NCBI RefSeq assembly: GCF_004212215.1 | Contig: NZ_QVFV01000002.1 | Span: 1,507,719 to 1,571,718, forward strand | From: Leptolyngbya iicbica LK | GTDB lineage: Bacteria; Cyanobacteriota; Cyanobacteriia; Phormidesmidales; Phormidesmidaceae | Length of the DNA stretch: 64,000 nucleotides | Reading direction: 5' to 3' | Shown: positions 19,021 through 27,381 of the stretch, piece by piece | How the letters are laid out: each line of letters begins with the position of its first letter | Position numbering within the stretch: position 1 is the first letter of the stretch | Notes under the pieces: generated by a model | The model's input: the letters and a program-made list of their open reading frames with translations, nothing else | Database searches by the model: none | What the model was told of the DNA's origin: nothing | Made by a program: the position numbers and the translations under genes

Positions 19021-19383
19021 ATGAACATCACCCTCACCGAAGTCGCTGAACTCCGCTTGAGAACCTTCCTGAAATCCAAAGTGGATTCTCCCGAACGGGG
19101 CGTCAGAATTGGGGTCAACGATGGCGGCTGTAGCGGCTACGAATATGAAGTGAAATTAGCGCGATCGCCCCAAGCGGACGACATCATTCTCGACAATGGC
19201 CGCATCAAGTTGTATGTCAATCCCACCAATGCGGCACTGCTCGATGGCATCGAAGTTGATTACGTCGAAGGTCTTCTAGAAAGCGGCTTTAAATTCACCA
19301 ATCCCAACGCCACCGATACCTGTGGCTGCGGCAAATCTTTCAAAGCCGGAGATTGTACGCCAGCAGGCGTTACTTGTTCGTAG
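19021..19383 (+). CDS. hesB: HesB / IscA-type Fe-S carrier
   Basis: 120 residues. An A-type Fe-S carrier with the three family cysteines: Cys37 (GGCSGYEYE) and Cys101/Cys103 (TCGCGKSF). It transfers Fe-S clusters to target proteins; hesB next to hesA and fdxH is a standard cyanobacterial nif arrangement. The ATG follows a strong AAAGGAG site. The C-terminal tail CTPAGVTCS adds two cysteines beyond the core. Confidence 0.95.
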   Translation: MNITLTEVAELRLRTFLKSKVDSPERGVRIGVNDGGCSGYEYEVKLARSPQADDIILDNGRIKLYVNPTNAALLDGIEVDYVEGLLESGFKFTNPNATDTCGCGKSFKAGDCTPAGVTCS

Positions 19384-19520
19384 ATAGGTATTGGGTGCGA
19401 GGTATTAGGTATTAGGTTGAGATTCTGTTTGAATTTTTCAACTTTTACTTATGAGCTAATACTCGCCATCTAGCACCCAGCACCAAGTACCTAAAACCCA
19501 AAACCTAAGACCCAATCCCC
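19384..19520. repeat. Two-armed heptamer repeat (GGTATTA / GCACCCA)
   Basis: GGTATTGG, GGTATTA units after hesB are followed by GCACCCAGCACCAAGTACC and AAACCCAAAACC units before fdxH. The layout matches the other gaps but the arms are looser and more AT-rich. Confidence 0.7.
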
Positions 19521-19540
19521 TTTCCCAAGGAGCCAAACCA

Positions 19541-19840
19541 ATGACAACTTATCAAGTCCGCCTCATCAACAAAAAGCGTCAGCTTGACATCACAATTCCA
19601 GTCGATGATGACGTGTATATCATCGATGCCGCTGAAGAAAACGACATCGAACTGCCTTTCTCTTGCCGATCTGGAGCGTGCTCTAGCTGTGTCGGCAAGG
19701 TTGTCGAAGGCGAAGTCGATCAAGAGGATCAATCTTTCTTAGATGACGAACAAATTGCCAAAGGCTTTGTTGTTCTATGTTCGGCTTATCCCCGTTCTGA
19801 TTTGACGATCAAGACTCACATGGAAGCTTATCTCGTCTAG
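19541..19840 (+). CDS. fdxH: FdxH-type [2Fe-2S] ferredoxin
   Basis: 99 residues, a plant-type ferredoxin. The cluster ligands are Cys42, Cys47, Cys50 (CRSGACSSC) and Cys80. Paired with hesB in nif clusters, this type gives electrons to NifH. Basic residues near the N-terminus (INKKRQ) fit FdxH proteins, which use them to dock NifH. An AAGGAG site precedes the ATG. Confidence 0.93.
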   Translation: MTTYQVRLINKKRQLDITIPVDDDVYIIDAAEENDIELPFSCRSGACSSCVGKVVEGEVDQEDQSFLDDEQIAKGFVVLCSAYPRSDLTIKTHMEAYLV

Positions 19841-19891
19841 GTTCAAATACTCATCCCTTGTCTTAATCTTGCAGCAACCCGGAGTCGAAAA

Positions 19892-20422
19892 ATGACCAAA
19901 ATTGGAATTTTCTACGGCAGCACCTCTGGAGTTACAGAAGAAATTGCCGAAAAAATCCGCGACGAAATTGGCGAAGACAACTGTGATCTCTACAGCATGG
20001 AAGAAGATTTTGATGATGTGGATGATCTGCTGAAATATGACTATCTTCTGCTCGGCTGCTCGACCTGGGGAGCGGGAGAAGTTCAGAACGATTGGCGAGA
20101 ACCGTTGTTTGATATGGAGGTTGAAAAACCTGACTTTTCGGGTAAAACGATCGCACTCTTTGGTCCCGGTGATTGTCAAGGGCATAGCAAGCATTTTGTC
20201 GGTGCCTTGGGCCTTCTCTATGACCAATTCAAAGCGCTCGGTGCCACACTGGTCGGTGCCGTTTCTACAGAGGATTATACCTTTGAAAAATCCACTGCCA
20301 TTCGCGATGGCAAATTCGTCGGTTTGCCCCTCGATGAAGTGAATGAAAGCGACAAAACCGACCAGCGCATCGCCGATTGGTTAGCGCTTCTGAAGGCTGA
20401 TTTTCCCGCGATCGCGGCTTAG
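19892..20422 (+). CDS. nifF: Flavodoxin, probably NifF
   Basis: 176 residues, a long-chain flavodoxin with FMN phosphate loop GSTSGVTEEIA near the N-terminus and the isoalloxazine-contact regions STWGAGEVQNDW and FGPGDCQGHS. Its place between fdxH and fdxB makes it a candidate electron donor to nitrogenase. It could equally be the iron-starvation flavodoxin IsiB; sequence alone does not separate the two. Confidence 0.9.
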   Translation: MTKIGIFYGSTSGVTEEIAEKIRDEIGEDNCDLYSMEEDFDDVDDLLKYDYLLLGCSTWGAGEVQNDWREPLFDMEVEKPDFSGKTIALFGPGDCQGHSKHFVGALGLLYDQFKALGATLVGAVSTEDYTFEKSTAIRDGKFVGLPLDEVNESDKTDQRIADWLALLKADFPAIAA

Positions 20423-20481
20423 CCAATTAACTCGGTAGGAGCGTATCAATCCCGCATCCGTTGAAAGAGGAGAACTGTACC

Positions 20482-20781
20482 ATGACTTTTGTAACCGGAT
20501 TGACCTTTGGGGGCGAAACCTGGACCCCCCAGTATTTGAAAGAAATCATCAAGGACAAGTGCCTCGGCTGTGGCCGCTGCTTCAAAGCCTGTGGTCGGGG
20601 TGTCATGGCCCTCATCGCCCTAAACGAAGACGGTGAGGTCGTCGATGAAGATGACGACGACGACGAAATTGAACGCAAAGTCATGTCTGTGATAAACGCG
20701 GCGAAGTGCATTGGGTGTCAGGCGTGCGATCGCGTTTGCCCCAAAGCCTGCCACGTTTATGAACCGCTCGCGGCAACATAA
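20482..20781 (+). CDS. fdxB: FdxB-type nif-specific ferredoxin
   Basis: 99 residues from the ATG at 20482, with AAAGAGGAGA upstream; a TTG 21 bases earlier is less likely. It has two [4Fe-4S] motifs, Cys27/30/33/37 ([12 protein letters not shown]) and Cys76/79/82/86 ([12 protein letters not shown]) plus Cys90. A very acidic stretch (residues 50-65, DEDDDDDE) lies between them. This is the nif-specific ferredoxin III pattern. It is the last gene of the compact nif run. Confidence 0.92.
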   Translation: MTFVTGLTFGGETWTPQYLKEIIKDKCLGCGRCFKACGRGVMALIALNEDGEVVDEDDDDDEIERKVMSVINAAKCIGCQACDRVCPKACHVYEPLAAT

Positions 20782-20889
20782 ATTTGACTGATTCTGGCCG
20801 ATTGTCTCGTTACTAAACTTGCTGGTTCGCTGCTCACACACGACTCAATTTCTGACACAAAGGGGGTGATTCCCATGGGCTAGCCACAG

Positions 20890-20913
20890 CTATTCTTGCC
20901 CTTCGAAGAATAG
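20890..20913 (+). terminator. Hairpin downstream of fdxB
   Basis: CTATTCTT (20890-20897) pairs exactly with AAGAATAG (20906-20913) around an 8-base loop, about 110 bases after fdxB. No T-run follows, so it is a weak terminator candidate or an mRNA 3' end protector. Confidence 0.4.
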
Positions 20914-20997
20914 CCCAACAATCTCCAAGTTTCAGCACAAACTCGACTTTCAAAACTTCGTCCGTATTTAGGCATAGTGATTTCACGTTTCGAGATA

Positions 20998-21122
20998 ACC
21001 TCACCTAACCTCTCCTTAAAAAGGAGAGGAACCGGAGCGTTCATGATCGCTACTTCCAAACCAAAACAAGAGCGCCACTAAACCTCTCCTTAGTAAGGAG
21101 AGGTGCCGCAGGCGGTGAGGTT
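20998..21122. repeat. Double-hairpin dispersed repeat, copy 1
   Basis: Starts AACCTCACCTAACCTCTCC and ends GCCGCAGGCGGTGAGGTT. It contains two copies of CCTCTCCTT-N-AAGGAGAGG, each a hairpin, so ends and centre are all inverted repeats. A second copy lies inverted at 48835-48925. A non-autonomous mobile element is likely. Confidence 0.8.
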
Positions 21123-21408
21123 TCCAGAACGCCAAACCCTATTCCTAATATTGATGAAGTTCAAACACCCAACTACGCGAAATCAAGCTTCAAATCTGTG
21201 CCCGAAACTTGTTTTTCTCTGAAGAGCCATACGGACTCTCAACATCAACCCCGTCCATCCAAAACCTAGATTTTGAAACCTTCGTGCCTGGGCTTTTTTC
21301 CAATTCCTGCACAGAAACAAGTTCATCCCAAGAGGCTTGCAAAAGCTACGCTCGATGTTGACGTGGTTAATCACATTTCGTCCCCATTAACGTTACGAGG
21401 ATAGTTCC

Positions 21409-22008
21409 ATGACGAAAGCTAAAGATGTGATGACCCAAGAAGTTGAAACCGTTAAAGGGTCAGCCACCGTTGCCGATGCTGCCAAGCTGATGAAATTCAA
21501 AGGTATCCACTCGCTATTAGTTGAGCCCCGCAACGCCGAAGATGCCTACGGCATTGTGACGGATACCGATATCGTCAATAAGGTGGTGGCCTTTGGCAAA
21601 GATCCCAAAGCCGTCAAAGTCTACGAAGTCATGACCAAGCCCTGCATCGTCGTGAATCCGGACCTGGCGGTTGAGTATGTGGCTCGCCTGTTAGCCCAGT
21701 GCGGCATCGATCGCGCCCCCGTCATCCAAGGGGAACTGCTCGGCATCGTTTCTCTCAACGACATCCTGCACCGCAGCGAGTTTATCGAACATCCGCGCGT
21801 GCCGCTGCTGCAAAAGGCTCTCCAGGCGGCTGTTGCCGAAGCCCGTGCCGTTTCTGCCGTTAACGCTGCCGACACGGAAGCCTATCAGCTGGCGTGGGAA
21901 GAGGTAAACGAAATCGAAGCGGAACTGGCCTTTATTCAAGGCATGGTTCCCGCCAGAGCCGCTCAAGCCGAGTTCGGCGAAGCCGCTGCTCAACCCGTCG
22001 CGGTTTAG
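21409..22008 (+). CDS. CBS-domain protein fused to a CP12-like tail
   Basis: 199 residues. Two CBS motifs fill residues ~1-125 (DVMTQEVETVKG, then YEVMTKPCIVVNPDLAVEY, and GIVSLNDIL). The C-terminal ~60 residues resemble CP12, with AWEEVNEIEAE (162-172) matching the CP12 core AWD.VEEL. The redox cysteines of classical CP12 are absent from this region. CBS-CP12 fusions are a known cyanobacterial family; CBS pairs usually sense adenylates and CP12 inhibits the Calvin enzymes PRK and GAPDH. Its place beside nif suggests a link between energy state and carbon flux during nitrogen fixation. Confidence 0.87.
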   Translation: MTKAKDVMTQEVETVKGSATVADAAKLMKFKGIHSLLVEPRNAEDAYGIVTDTDIVNKVVAFGKDPKAVKVYEVMTKPCIVVNPDLAVEYVARLLAQCGIDRAPVIQGELLGIVSLNDILHRSEFIEHPRVPLLQKALQAAVAEARAVSAVNAADTEAYQLAWEEVNEIEAELAFIQGMVPARAAQAEFGEAAAQPVAV

Positions 22009-22447
22009 CCGCTTCTATGTGAACTGAGATCCCCCGCTGTCGCTGCCCCCTTACCCAAGGGGGCGATCCACAACTCGAATCTCAATGCCCTCTTGTCAAG
22101 CTAATCCTGTAGGGATTTCTGAGACGCCTGATGTCACCTACCTTTCAGCCTCCGTAATAGACAATTTCTGGCAGGCGCAAGTCCCCTAAATAACGGGTCG
22201 GGTAGGCTTCCAGCCTGCCTCCATCACCCGTCTGTTGAAGGGCTGCGAGGTGTTCATGACGGCCAGGATGGCCATCAAACAAGAGCGTACCGAGGTCGCT
22301 CTCCCAAATCAGCCTTAAAAACCCTACAGGATTAGCTTTTTAAGGGGGGTGAGGGATCTCTCTGTTTGCCAATTCCTAATCCGATTTCTATTGAGATCAT
22401 TTCAAAAAACTTCATTCTCAGGTAATCGCCTTGCGCGATCGCGATCC
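22009..22447. other. Gap with hairpins before the methyltransferase gene
   Basis: It holds a perfect 8-bp hairpin at 22045-22064 and, around 22195-22275, a run with GGGTCGGGTAGGCTTCC / GGCAGG-type and GACGGCCAGGATGGCCATC inverted repeats, typical of dispersed cyanobacterial palindromes. No gene is supported. Confidence 0.55.
22045..22064 (+). terminator. GC-rich hairpin after CBS-CP12 gene
   Basis: GCCCCCTT and AAGGGGGC pair perfectly around ACCC, 36 bases after the stop codon. There is no T-tract, so it is a weak terminator candidate or a repeat remnant. Confidence 0.4.
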
Positions 22448-23128
22448 ATGTGTGACTTTTGGAAACGTTGGAAACCGTCAAACTTGGATAATCCCGCCCA
22501 AACTTCTATGGAATTTGAGCATCGCTGGTCAAGTTATTACAAAGTGGTGGAAGGTCGTCCTCCCCGCGAAACTTTAATGAAAGCTTTAGAATTATTCACG
22601 GCTGAAGCTAATTCTAACCCTGATAGGAATCGCCATTTTGCAGTGGATTTAGGCTGTGGCAATGGGCGCGATACAGCAGAGCTATTGCGGCAAAATTGGC
22701 GCGTGCTGGCTATTGATGGACAGGCTGAAGCAATCGAGCAATTGCGACAGCGCAACGACCTGAACCGCACGTATTTAGAGGCTCGCGTCCAGAAATTTGA
22801 AGACCTGACCTTACCCCCCGAAGTTGATTTGATCAACGCGAGCTTCTGCTTACCGTTTTGTCCGGCTGAACACTTTTCTGAGCTGTGGGAGGTTATTGTT
22901 AATTCACTGAAAACAGGCGGTCGTTTTTCGGGACAGTTGTTTGGCGATCGCGATTCTTGGGCCGCTTTATCTAACATCGTGACCCACACGCGATCGCAAG
23001 TTGACGAACTGCTTCAACCCTTCATTGTTGAGTTTTTTGAAGAAGAAGAACATCCCGGCAAAACCGCCCTTGGTGAAGACAAATACTGGCATCTTTACCA
23101 AATAGTTGCTCGCAAACAAGGAGACTAA
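22448..23128 (+). CDS. Class I SAM-dependent methyltransferase
   Basis: 226 residues from the ATG at 22448; in-frame GTG 22349 is possible but lies in less gene-like sequence, and ATG 22509 is another option. The SAM-binding motif I is [12 protein letters not shown], followed by motif II-like [15 protein letters not shown]. The fold resembles TehB-type methyltransferases. The substrate is unknown. It ends just before cysK, so the two are likely co-transcribed. Confidence 0.8.
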   Translation: MCDFWKRWKPSNLDNPAQTSMEFEHRWSSYYKVVEGRPPRETLMKALELFTAEANSNPDRNRHFAVDLGCGNGRDTAELLRQNWRVLAIDGQAEAIEQLRQRNDLNRTYLEARVQKFEDLTLPPEVDLINASFCLPFCPAEHFSELWEVIVNSLKTGGRFSGQLFGDRDSWAALSNIVTHTRSQVDELLQPFIVEFFEEEEHPGKTALGEDKYWHLYQIVARKQGD

Positions 23129-23129
23129 C

Positions 23130-24146
23130 ATGCCCATTGCCCACGACGTCACTGAACTCATCGGCCATACACCCCTCGTGCAGCTCAACCGCATTCCCCA
23201 GGCGGAGGGCTGTGCGTCTCGCATTGTGCTCAAACTTGAAGGTATGAACCCCGCCGCCTCGGTCAAAGACCGCATCGGGGCCAACATGATCCGCGCCGCT
23301 GAAGAGGCGGGCACCATCGAACCCGGCAAGACCGTGCTGATTGAGCCGACCTCCGGCAACACCGGGATTGCCCTGGCGATGGTCGCCGCCGCCAAAGGCT
23401 ACCGCCTGGTGCTGACCATGCCCGAAACGATGAGCCTCGAACGCCGCGCCATGCTCAACGCCTACGGGGCCGAACTGGTGCTGACGCCAGGATCACAGGG
23501 GATGAAAGGGGCGATCGCCAAAGCTGCCGAACTGGCCGAACTGATCCCCGATGCCTACATGCTCCAACAGTTCCAGAATCCGGCGAATCCCGCCATTCAC
23601 CGCGCGACCACCGCTGAGGAGATCTGGGCCGACAGCGACGGTGACGTAGACATCGTGATCGCAGGCGTTGGCACCGGGGGCACCATCACGGGCATCGCCG
23701 AAACCCTCAAACCCCGCAAGCCCAGCCTGCAAATTATTGCGGTGGAACCGGAAAACAGCCCTGTCCTCTCCGGCGGCAACTCCGGTCCCCACAAGATCCA
23801 GGGCATCGGTGCAGGCTTCGTGCCTGATGTGCTGCGCACCGACCTGCTGGACGAGGTGGTGCAGGTCAGCGACGACGAAACCCTGGCCTACAGCCGTCGC
23901 CTTGCCCGCGAAGAAGGACTGCTCTCCGGCATTTCCGCTGGGGCCGCCCTCGCCGCCGCCATCAAAGTCGGCCAGCGCCCCGAAAACGCCGGCAAGCTGA
24001 TCGTCGCCATCCAGCCCAGCTTCGGTGAACGCTACCTCAGCACCGTCCTCTTCCAGGACTTGCCCGCCCGCGAACCCTCCGTTCTCGCCGATTTGCCCTA
24101 CGTCAAAACGCCCGAATCCGCCCCGGCACTGGTGGCGCAAAGCTAA
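23130..24146 (+). CDS. cysK: Cysteine synthase A (O-acetylserine thiol-lyase)
   Basis: 338 residues from the ATG at 23130, with AAGGAG upstream; it starts one base after the methyltransferase stop. It makes cysteine from O-acetylserine and sulfide. The PLP lysine is Lys46 in [17 protein letters not shown] (74-79) binds the substrate; GTGGTITG binds the PLP phosphate. In this neighbourhood it could supply the cysteine used by NifS. The serine acetyltransferase gene is not seen here. Confidence 0.94.
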   Translation: MPIAHDVTELIGHTPLVQLNRIPQAEGCASRIVLKLEGMNPAASVKDRIGANMIRAAEEAGTIEPGKTVLIEPTSGNTGIALAMVAAAKGYRLVLTMPETMSLERRAMLNAYGAELVLTPGSQGMKGAIAKAAELAELIPDAYMLQQFQNPANPAIHRATTAEEIWADSDGDVDIVIAGVGTGGTITGIAETLKPRKPSLQIIAVEPENSPVLSGGNSGPHKIQGIGAGFVPDVLRTDLLDEVVQVSDDETLAYSRRLAREEGLLSGISAGAALAAAIKVGQRPENAGKLIVAIQPSFGERYLSTVLFQDLPAREPSVLADLPYVKTPESAPALVAQS

Positions 24147-24189
24147 TGCTTTGTAGGTTGGGTAGAGCGCAGCAAAACCCAACATTTGC

Positions 24190-24216
24190 CAGGGGCGCAC
24201 GTCGATGCGCCCCTAC
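24190..24216. repeat. Short GC palindrome after cysK
   Basis: CAGGGGCGCAC and GTGCGCCCCTAC-like arms (the second reads ATGCGCCCCTAC) enclose a tiny loop. The outer bases match the 28-bp palindrome at 4917 and the ends of the 74-bp family. Just upstream is a GTAGGTTGGGTAGAGCGCAGC run of a kind common in cyanobacterial genomes. Confidence 0.7.
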
Positions 24217-24247
24217 GGAATACCCAACTGATTACTTCGAAACTCTG

Positions 24248-24751
24248 ATGAATGCTCTGCTGAACGATACTGACGGCGATCGCTACTCCTGGTACAACGC
24301 CCCGGAGGAAATCAAACAACTCCTCCATGCCGCCGTCGAAGCCTGGGAAGACACCGCCCAGTCCGAGCAATTCATCCTGCAAGCCCTCGCCCACCCCCAA
24401 ACCGACGTGGATACCCTCGTCAGCGCCTACCGCTACTTCTTCTACAAGCAGAAAGACGCCATGGCCCGCCGCCTCGCTCTGCAAGTCATGGCAGAAATCC
24501 GCACCCAAGAAGCCCTCCCGGAAGCCTGGGAAGATCTCCAGCCCATCCTGCAAGACCGCCTCCTCGACCCCGCCATTCGGCTCTACCTCAGCGCCTACAC
24601 CGCCCTCGGCGTCATGCTCGCCCGCTGGGGTGCGTTCCAGGCCGCGATCGAAATCGCCGATCGCGTCAAAACCCTCGACGACAAAGACGAATTCGGTGCG
24701 GGCGTCCTCGTCAAAATCCTCACCCCATACCAATCCGAATTCCAACTTTAG
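24248..24751 (+). CDS. Conserved helical protein of unknown function
   Basis: 167 residues from the ATG at 24248; the frame extends upstream only through repeat sequence. The protein is almost wholly alpha-helical by composition, with repeated Ala/Leu patterns (HAAVEAWEDTAQSEQFILQA, AMARRLALQVMAEIR, FQAAIEIADRVKTLDD) suggesting TPR-like helical hairpins. I do not recognise a named family. Its position among cysK, cupin and ArsC-like genes suggests a nitrogen-fixation-associated role, but this is context only. Confidence 0.75.
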   Translation: MNALLNDTDGDRYSWYNAPEEIKQLLHAAVEAWEDTAQSEQFILQALAHPQTDVDTLVSAYRYFFYKQKDAMARRLALQVMAEIRTQEALPEAWEDLQPILQDRLLDPAIRLYLSAYTALGVMLARWGAFQAAIEIADRVKTLDDKDEFGAGVLVKILTPYQSEFQL

Positions 24752-24880
24752 CCCTGAGTTTTGAGTTTTAAGTTTTGAGTTTTAAGTTTTGAGTGTCCAA
24801 TTATTACCAAAAACCTAATTCAAAACTCAAAACTCAAAATTAAAAACTTTCTCACCTCACCTACTTCCACCCACTCCACC
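24752..24880. repeat. Two-armed heptamer repeat (GAGTTTT / AAAACTC)
   Basis: Five TTTTGAG/TTTTAAG units are followed after ~30 bases by CAAAACT/CAAAATT units, forming complementary arms. This is an AT-rich version of the two-armed design seen in the nif gaps. CACCTCAC-type units run on to the next gene. Confidence 0.8.
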
Positions 24881-24886
24881 TCCACC

Positions 24887-25507
24887 ATGAACGCTCAAGA
24901 TTGGTTCGTAACCAGTGATGGTCAATGTCAGCCGCGTCCATCGGCACGGGCTTGGGATCTGCTGCGCGAACCCTACTACCTGCACCAGTTCCTGACAGAA
25001 ATCCTGGAGATTTTGGCCAATGCTCCCCATGAAAAAGATGAGTGGGACTACCTTCCCCAAATTCGGCGGCAGGTACGGCAATTTATTCTCAATTCCTATT
25101 GGGTCAAGACGCGCTCCGAGTCACCCAATGCCCACACTGGCGTCAACGTCACCACGCTTTATGACGAAATCGGCTACCCGCTCACGATCCAAAATGTGAC
25201 CACTCAACCGGGTCTGACCACCTCCATCCATAATCACGGCACCTGGGGCGTGGTCTTCCAAATTCAAGGCGAAGAACGCCACATCTTTTGGCGGCGGGTC
25301 AACGCGCCTGATCAGCCTGTCCAGATTGAAATTGCAGGCGAACATCTGCTGCGCCCTGGCGAAATGATCAGCTTTCATCCCGATGCCATCCACCAGGTCG
25401 AAACCCTGGGCAATACCGATTCCCTGACCTTTCAGCTTTATGGCGATACCCAACCCCAGGGGCGGTTTCAATATCAACCCGAAACCCAGACGGCAAAACC
25501 GTTTTGA
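24887..25507 (+). CDS. Cupin protein, cysteine-dioxygenase-like
   Basis: 206 residues. The double-stranded beta-helix core includes IHNHGTWGVVFQIQGEERH (metal-binding His-x-His plus Glu) and HPDAIHQVETL (third His). This resembles the cysteine dioxygenase and related thiol dioxygenase cupins, which oxidise thiols with iron. Next to cysK it could act in thiol metabolism or oxygen/sulfur control, but the substrate is not known. The N-terminal ~90 residues are helical. Confidence 0.72.
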   Translation: MNAQDWFVTSDGQCQPRPSARAWDLLREPYYLHQFLTEILEILANAPHEKDEWDYLPQIRRQVRQFILNSYWVKTRSESPNAHTGVNVTTLYDEIGYPLTIQNVTTQPGLTTSIHNHGTWGVVFQIQGEERHIFWRRVNAPDQPVQIEIAGEHLLRPGEMISFHPDAIHQVETLGNTDSLTFQLYGDTQPQGRFQYQPETQTAKPF

Positions 25508-25561
25508 TCCCATCAACATCCCATTTTGGCGGCGATATGTTTGCGAAATCATCAACATCGC

Positions 25562-25635
25562 GCAGGGGCGAGGCATTTTTGAAATAACGCGTTGGTCATG
25601 CCCAAAATATTGTTCCGAGAATGCCTCGCCCCTAC
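25562..25635. repeat. 74-bp long-armed palindrome, copy 4
   Basis: Arms GCAGGGGCGAGGCATTTTTG and GAATGCCTCGCCCCTAC; a few arm mismatches mark it as the most diverged copy. It lies between the cupin and ArsC-like genes and adds spurious residues if the longest frame of the next gene is used. Confidence 0.88.
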
Positions 25636-25675
25636 AACCCGTCCAACCACCAAACCAACTACCTTCATTCCCCCC

Positions 25676-26110
25676 ATGTCCACCGTCATTTTTTACGAAA
25701 AACCTGGCTGCATCAACAACACCAAACAAAAGGCGCTGCTCACAGCGGCAGGCCATACCGTGGATGTACGTAACCTATTGACCGAACCCTGGACGCCCGA
25801 TCGCTTGCAGCAATTTTTTGGCGATCGCCCCATTGCCCAATGCTTCAACCGCACCGCCCCCGCCATCAAATCCGGTCAGATGCAGCTCGATCGCGTGGAT
25901 GTGGAAACCGCTCTAGCGCTGATGGTGCAAGAGCCACTGCTGATTCGCCGTCCGCTGATGCAGGTGGGCGATCGCTGCGAGGTGGGTTTCGACAAAGATG
26001 CGGTCAATCAGTGGATTGGTTTAAAAGCCGTGGAAGGAGAGCAAGAAAAGCGCGATCGCCTCATCCAGCAAGACCTCGAAACCTGTCCCACCGCCACCGC
26101 CACTGTCTAA
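25676..26110 (+). CDS. ArsC-like nitrogenase-associated protein
   Basis: 144 residues from the ATG at 25676, which gives the family N-terminus STVIFYEKPGC; the longer frame starts in a repeat. It has the thioredoxin-like ArsC/Spx fold with Cys12 in EKPGCINNTKQK. Nif-linked members form the nitrogenase-associated family (TIGR01616-like). Function is not established; the single cysteine could act in thiol exchange. The middle segment (FNRTAPAIKSG, RRPLMQVGDRCEVGFD) matches ArsC layout. Confidence 0.85.
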   Translation: MSTVIFYEKPGCINNTKQKALLTAAGHTVDVRNLLTEPWTPDRLQQFFGDRPIAQCFNRTAPAIKSGQMQLDRVDVETALALMVQEPLLIRRPLMQVGDRCEVGFDKDAVNQWIGLKAVEGEQEKRDRLIQQDLETCPTATATV

Positions 26111-26215
26111 CTCGCTAATCTCCCCCCTCTGCCCCCTCGCTCCGTTGCCCCCCTGCTCCCCTTGCCCCTCCGCCCCCCTGCCCCGTTCCCCCGTTTCCCA
26201 GTCCCCCTTTCCCCC
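26111..26215. repeat. C-rich CCCCCTGC/TTGCCCC array
   Basis: A run of CCCCTCTGCCCCC, TTGCCCC and CCCCGTTCC units before the ribosome site of the next gene (AAGGAG at 26218). Only the C-rich strand is present, without an inverted G-rich arm. Confidence 0.65.
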
Positions 26216-26232
26216 CCAAGGAGCCCCTGACC

Positions 26233-26493
26233 ATGACTGCCCAAACTGTGACTGCTGAACTCGACGCCTACTACAACTTGATCGACGAACTGCTCCAGTG
26301 TCCCTCCGGTAGCGAGCCCGACGTGTTAGCCCAATACCCAGACCTGCTCAATGCTCAGCTCGTGCAAACGATGCTGCAAGTAGCCGCAGCGATGGCCCAC
26401 AACAACCAGCAAGAACCTTCCAAGTTCTTAGTTTTCATTGCGCGTAAACTTGCGGCCAATCTGCGAGAACTGGCTGAAACAACCGCAGAATAA
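26233..26493 (+). CDS. Small conserved cyanobacterial protein
   Basis: 86 residues with a strong ribosome site (AAGGAG) and a well-formed helical sequence: YYNLIDELLQCPSGSEPDVL, then LVQTMLQVAAAMAH and FLVFIARKLAANLREL. The ELLQCPSGSE.DVL pattern resembles, from memory, the N-terminal segment of cyanobacterial TPR/CHAT-type proteins, here as a stand-alone domain. It follows the ArsC-like gene and ends the accessory block. Function unknown. Confidence 0.72.
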   Translation: MTAQTVTAELDAYYNLIDELLQCPSGSEPDVLAQYPDLLNAQLVQTMLQVAAAMAHNNQQEPSKFLVFIARKLAANLRELAETTAE

Positions 26494-26625
26494 GCTGAGT
26501 AACAGTCGTATCAGCCAGCGACACCTCGACCAAGGCTCAGACCCAGCACTTTTTACATACGCCCTGTAGTTTGGCTACCCTTTGCCGAAAAATGCAAAGT
26601 GGGGGGCTAACCTTGGCGTTACTGT

Positions 26626-27381
26626 ATGAAGAGCATTGAGGGAGACCGAGGCGGCTTGGCTACTGCGACCCCAGACACAACAGCGCTCTTGCGGTGGTGG
26701 CACCAGCATCAAGCGCAAATGATCCGCCGGGAAACCGACTTCCTGCGCAACGGCGTTTTACAAGAAATCATCGCCATTCGGCGACGGCTCGAGGTCACCT
26801 GTCCCCTCGGGCACACTTCGGAACTATCGACCTGTGAGCCTCATCTGGCAGATTTGACCCGCCTTTATAGCCTGCTCGAAAATTTTTGCGATCGCCTGCA
26901 ATCCCCTTTTTCCCCGGATTCGCTGCCGCTGGCGTTGCAACATACGCTGCAGCCCTGGCAAGCGCGATTGCAGTTACAAGCCCAATGCCCGAGCACTTGG
27001 CCAACTGAACCGCTAGAGCTCACTCAATTATTGGTGTTGTTGTTCAAAGCGGTGCTCCCCGTGTTGGCCGAAAATCCTCCCTATCCCGCCACCACTGAGT
27101 TGCAATTGACCGAGGCTAACAACTGCAAAACGCTGACTTTTACCGCGCACTACGAAGGGGCGATCGCGTCGGCATTAACATCGCTCATTCAGCAAACGGT
27201 GCAGCCGTTTCTCGATACGTTCTGTCTCTTTACCGATGCGACTTGTGACGTTGTGTTTCACGCCGAACACTTTTTCTTAAAATTAGGGTGGCAGCCTACC
27301 ATCGCCGTCGCATCTGACCACCCTCACGCTAGCGCCTCCCATGACATCCCCTACCCCCTCGCTCAAGCTCCTGGTGATTGA
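26626..27381 (+). CDS. Sensor-like protein lacking a kinase domain (tentative)
   Basis: 251 residues. The N-terminal segment FLRNGVLQEIIAIRRRLEVT resembles the dimerisation/H-box helix of cyanobacterial LuxR-type sensor kinases, but the usual His is not at the expected place and no N, G1 or G2 ATP-binding boxes are visible. It overlaps the downstream response regulator by 41 bases, so the pair is likely co-translated. It may bind the regulator without phosphorylating it. This assignment rests mainly on context; the family is not certain. Confidence 0.6.
   Translation: MKSIEGDRGGLATATPDTTALLRWWHQHQAQMIRRETDFLRNGVLQEIIAIRRRLEVTCPLGHTSELSTCEPHLADLTRLYSLLENFCDRLQSPFSPDSLPLALQHTLQPWQARLQLQAQCPSTWPTEPLELTQLLVLLFKAVLPVLAENPPYPATTELQLTEANNCKTLTFTAHYEGAIASALTSLIQQTVQPFLDTFCLFTDATCDVVFHAEHFFLKLGWQPTIAVASDHPHASASHDIPYPLAQAPGD

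Larger units (their letters stand above)
20782..21408. other. Gap between fdxB and the CBS-CP12 gene
   Basis: 627 bases with no supported gene. It contains a hairpin just after fdxB (20890-20913) and one copy of a repeat with two internal hairpins (20998-21122). The ~280 bases before 21409 should hold the promoter of the next gene, but I see no motif I can name with confidence. Confidence 0.6.

Noticed and set aside
24146..24247. Longer start of the 24248 gene
   Set aside because: The extra residues come from repeat-type sequence including a short palindrome, and no ribosome site supports it.
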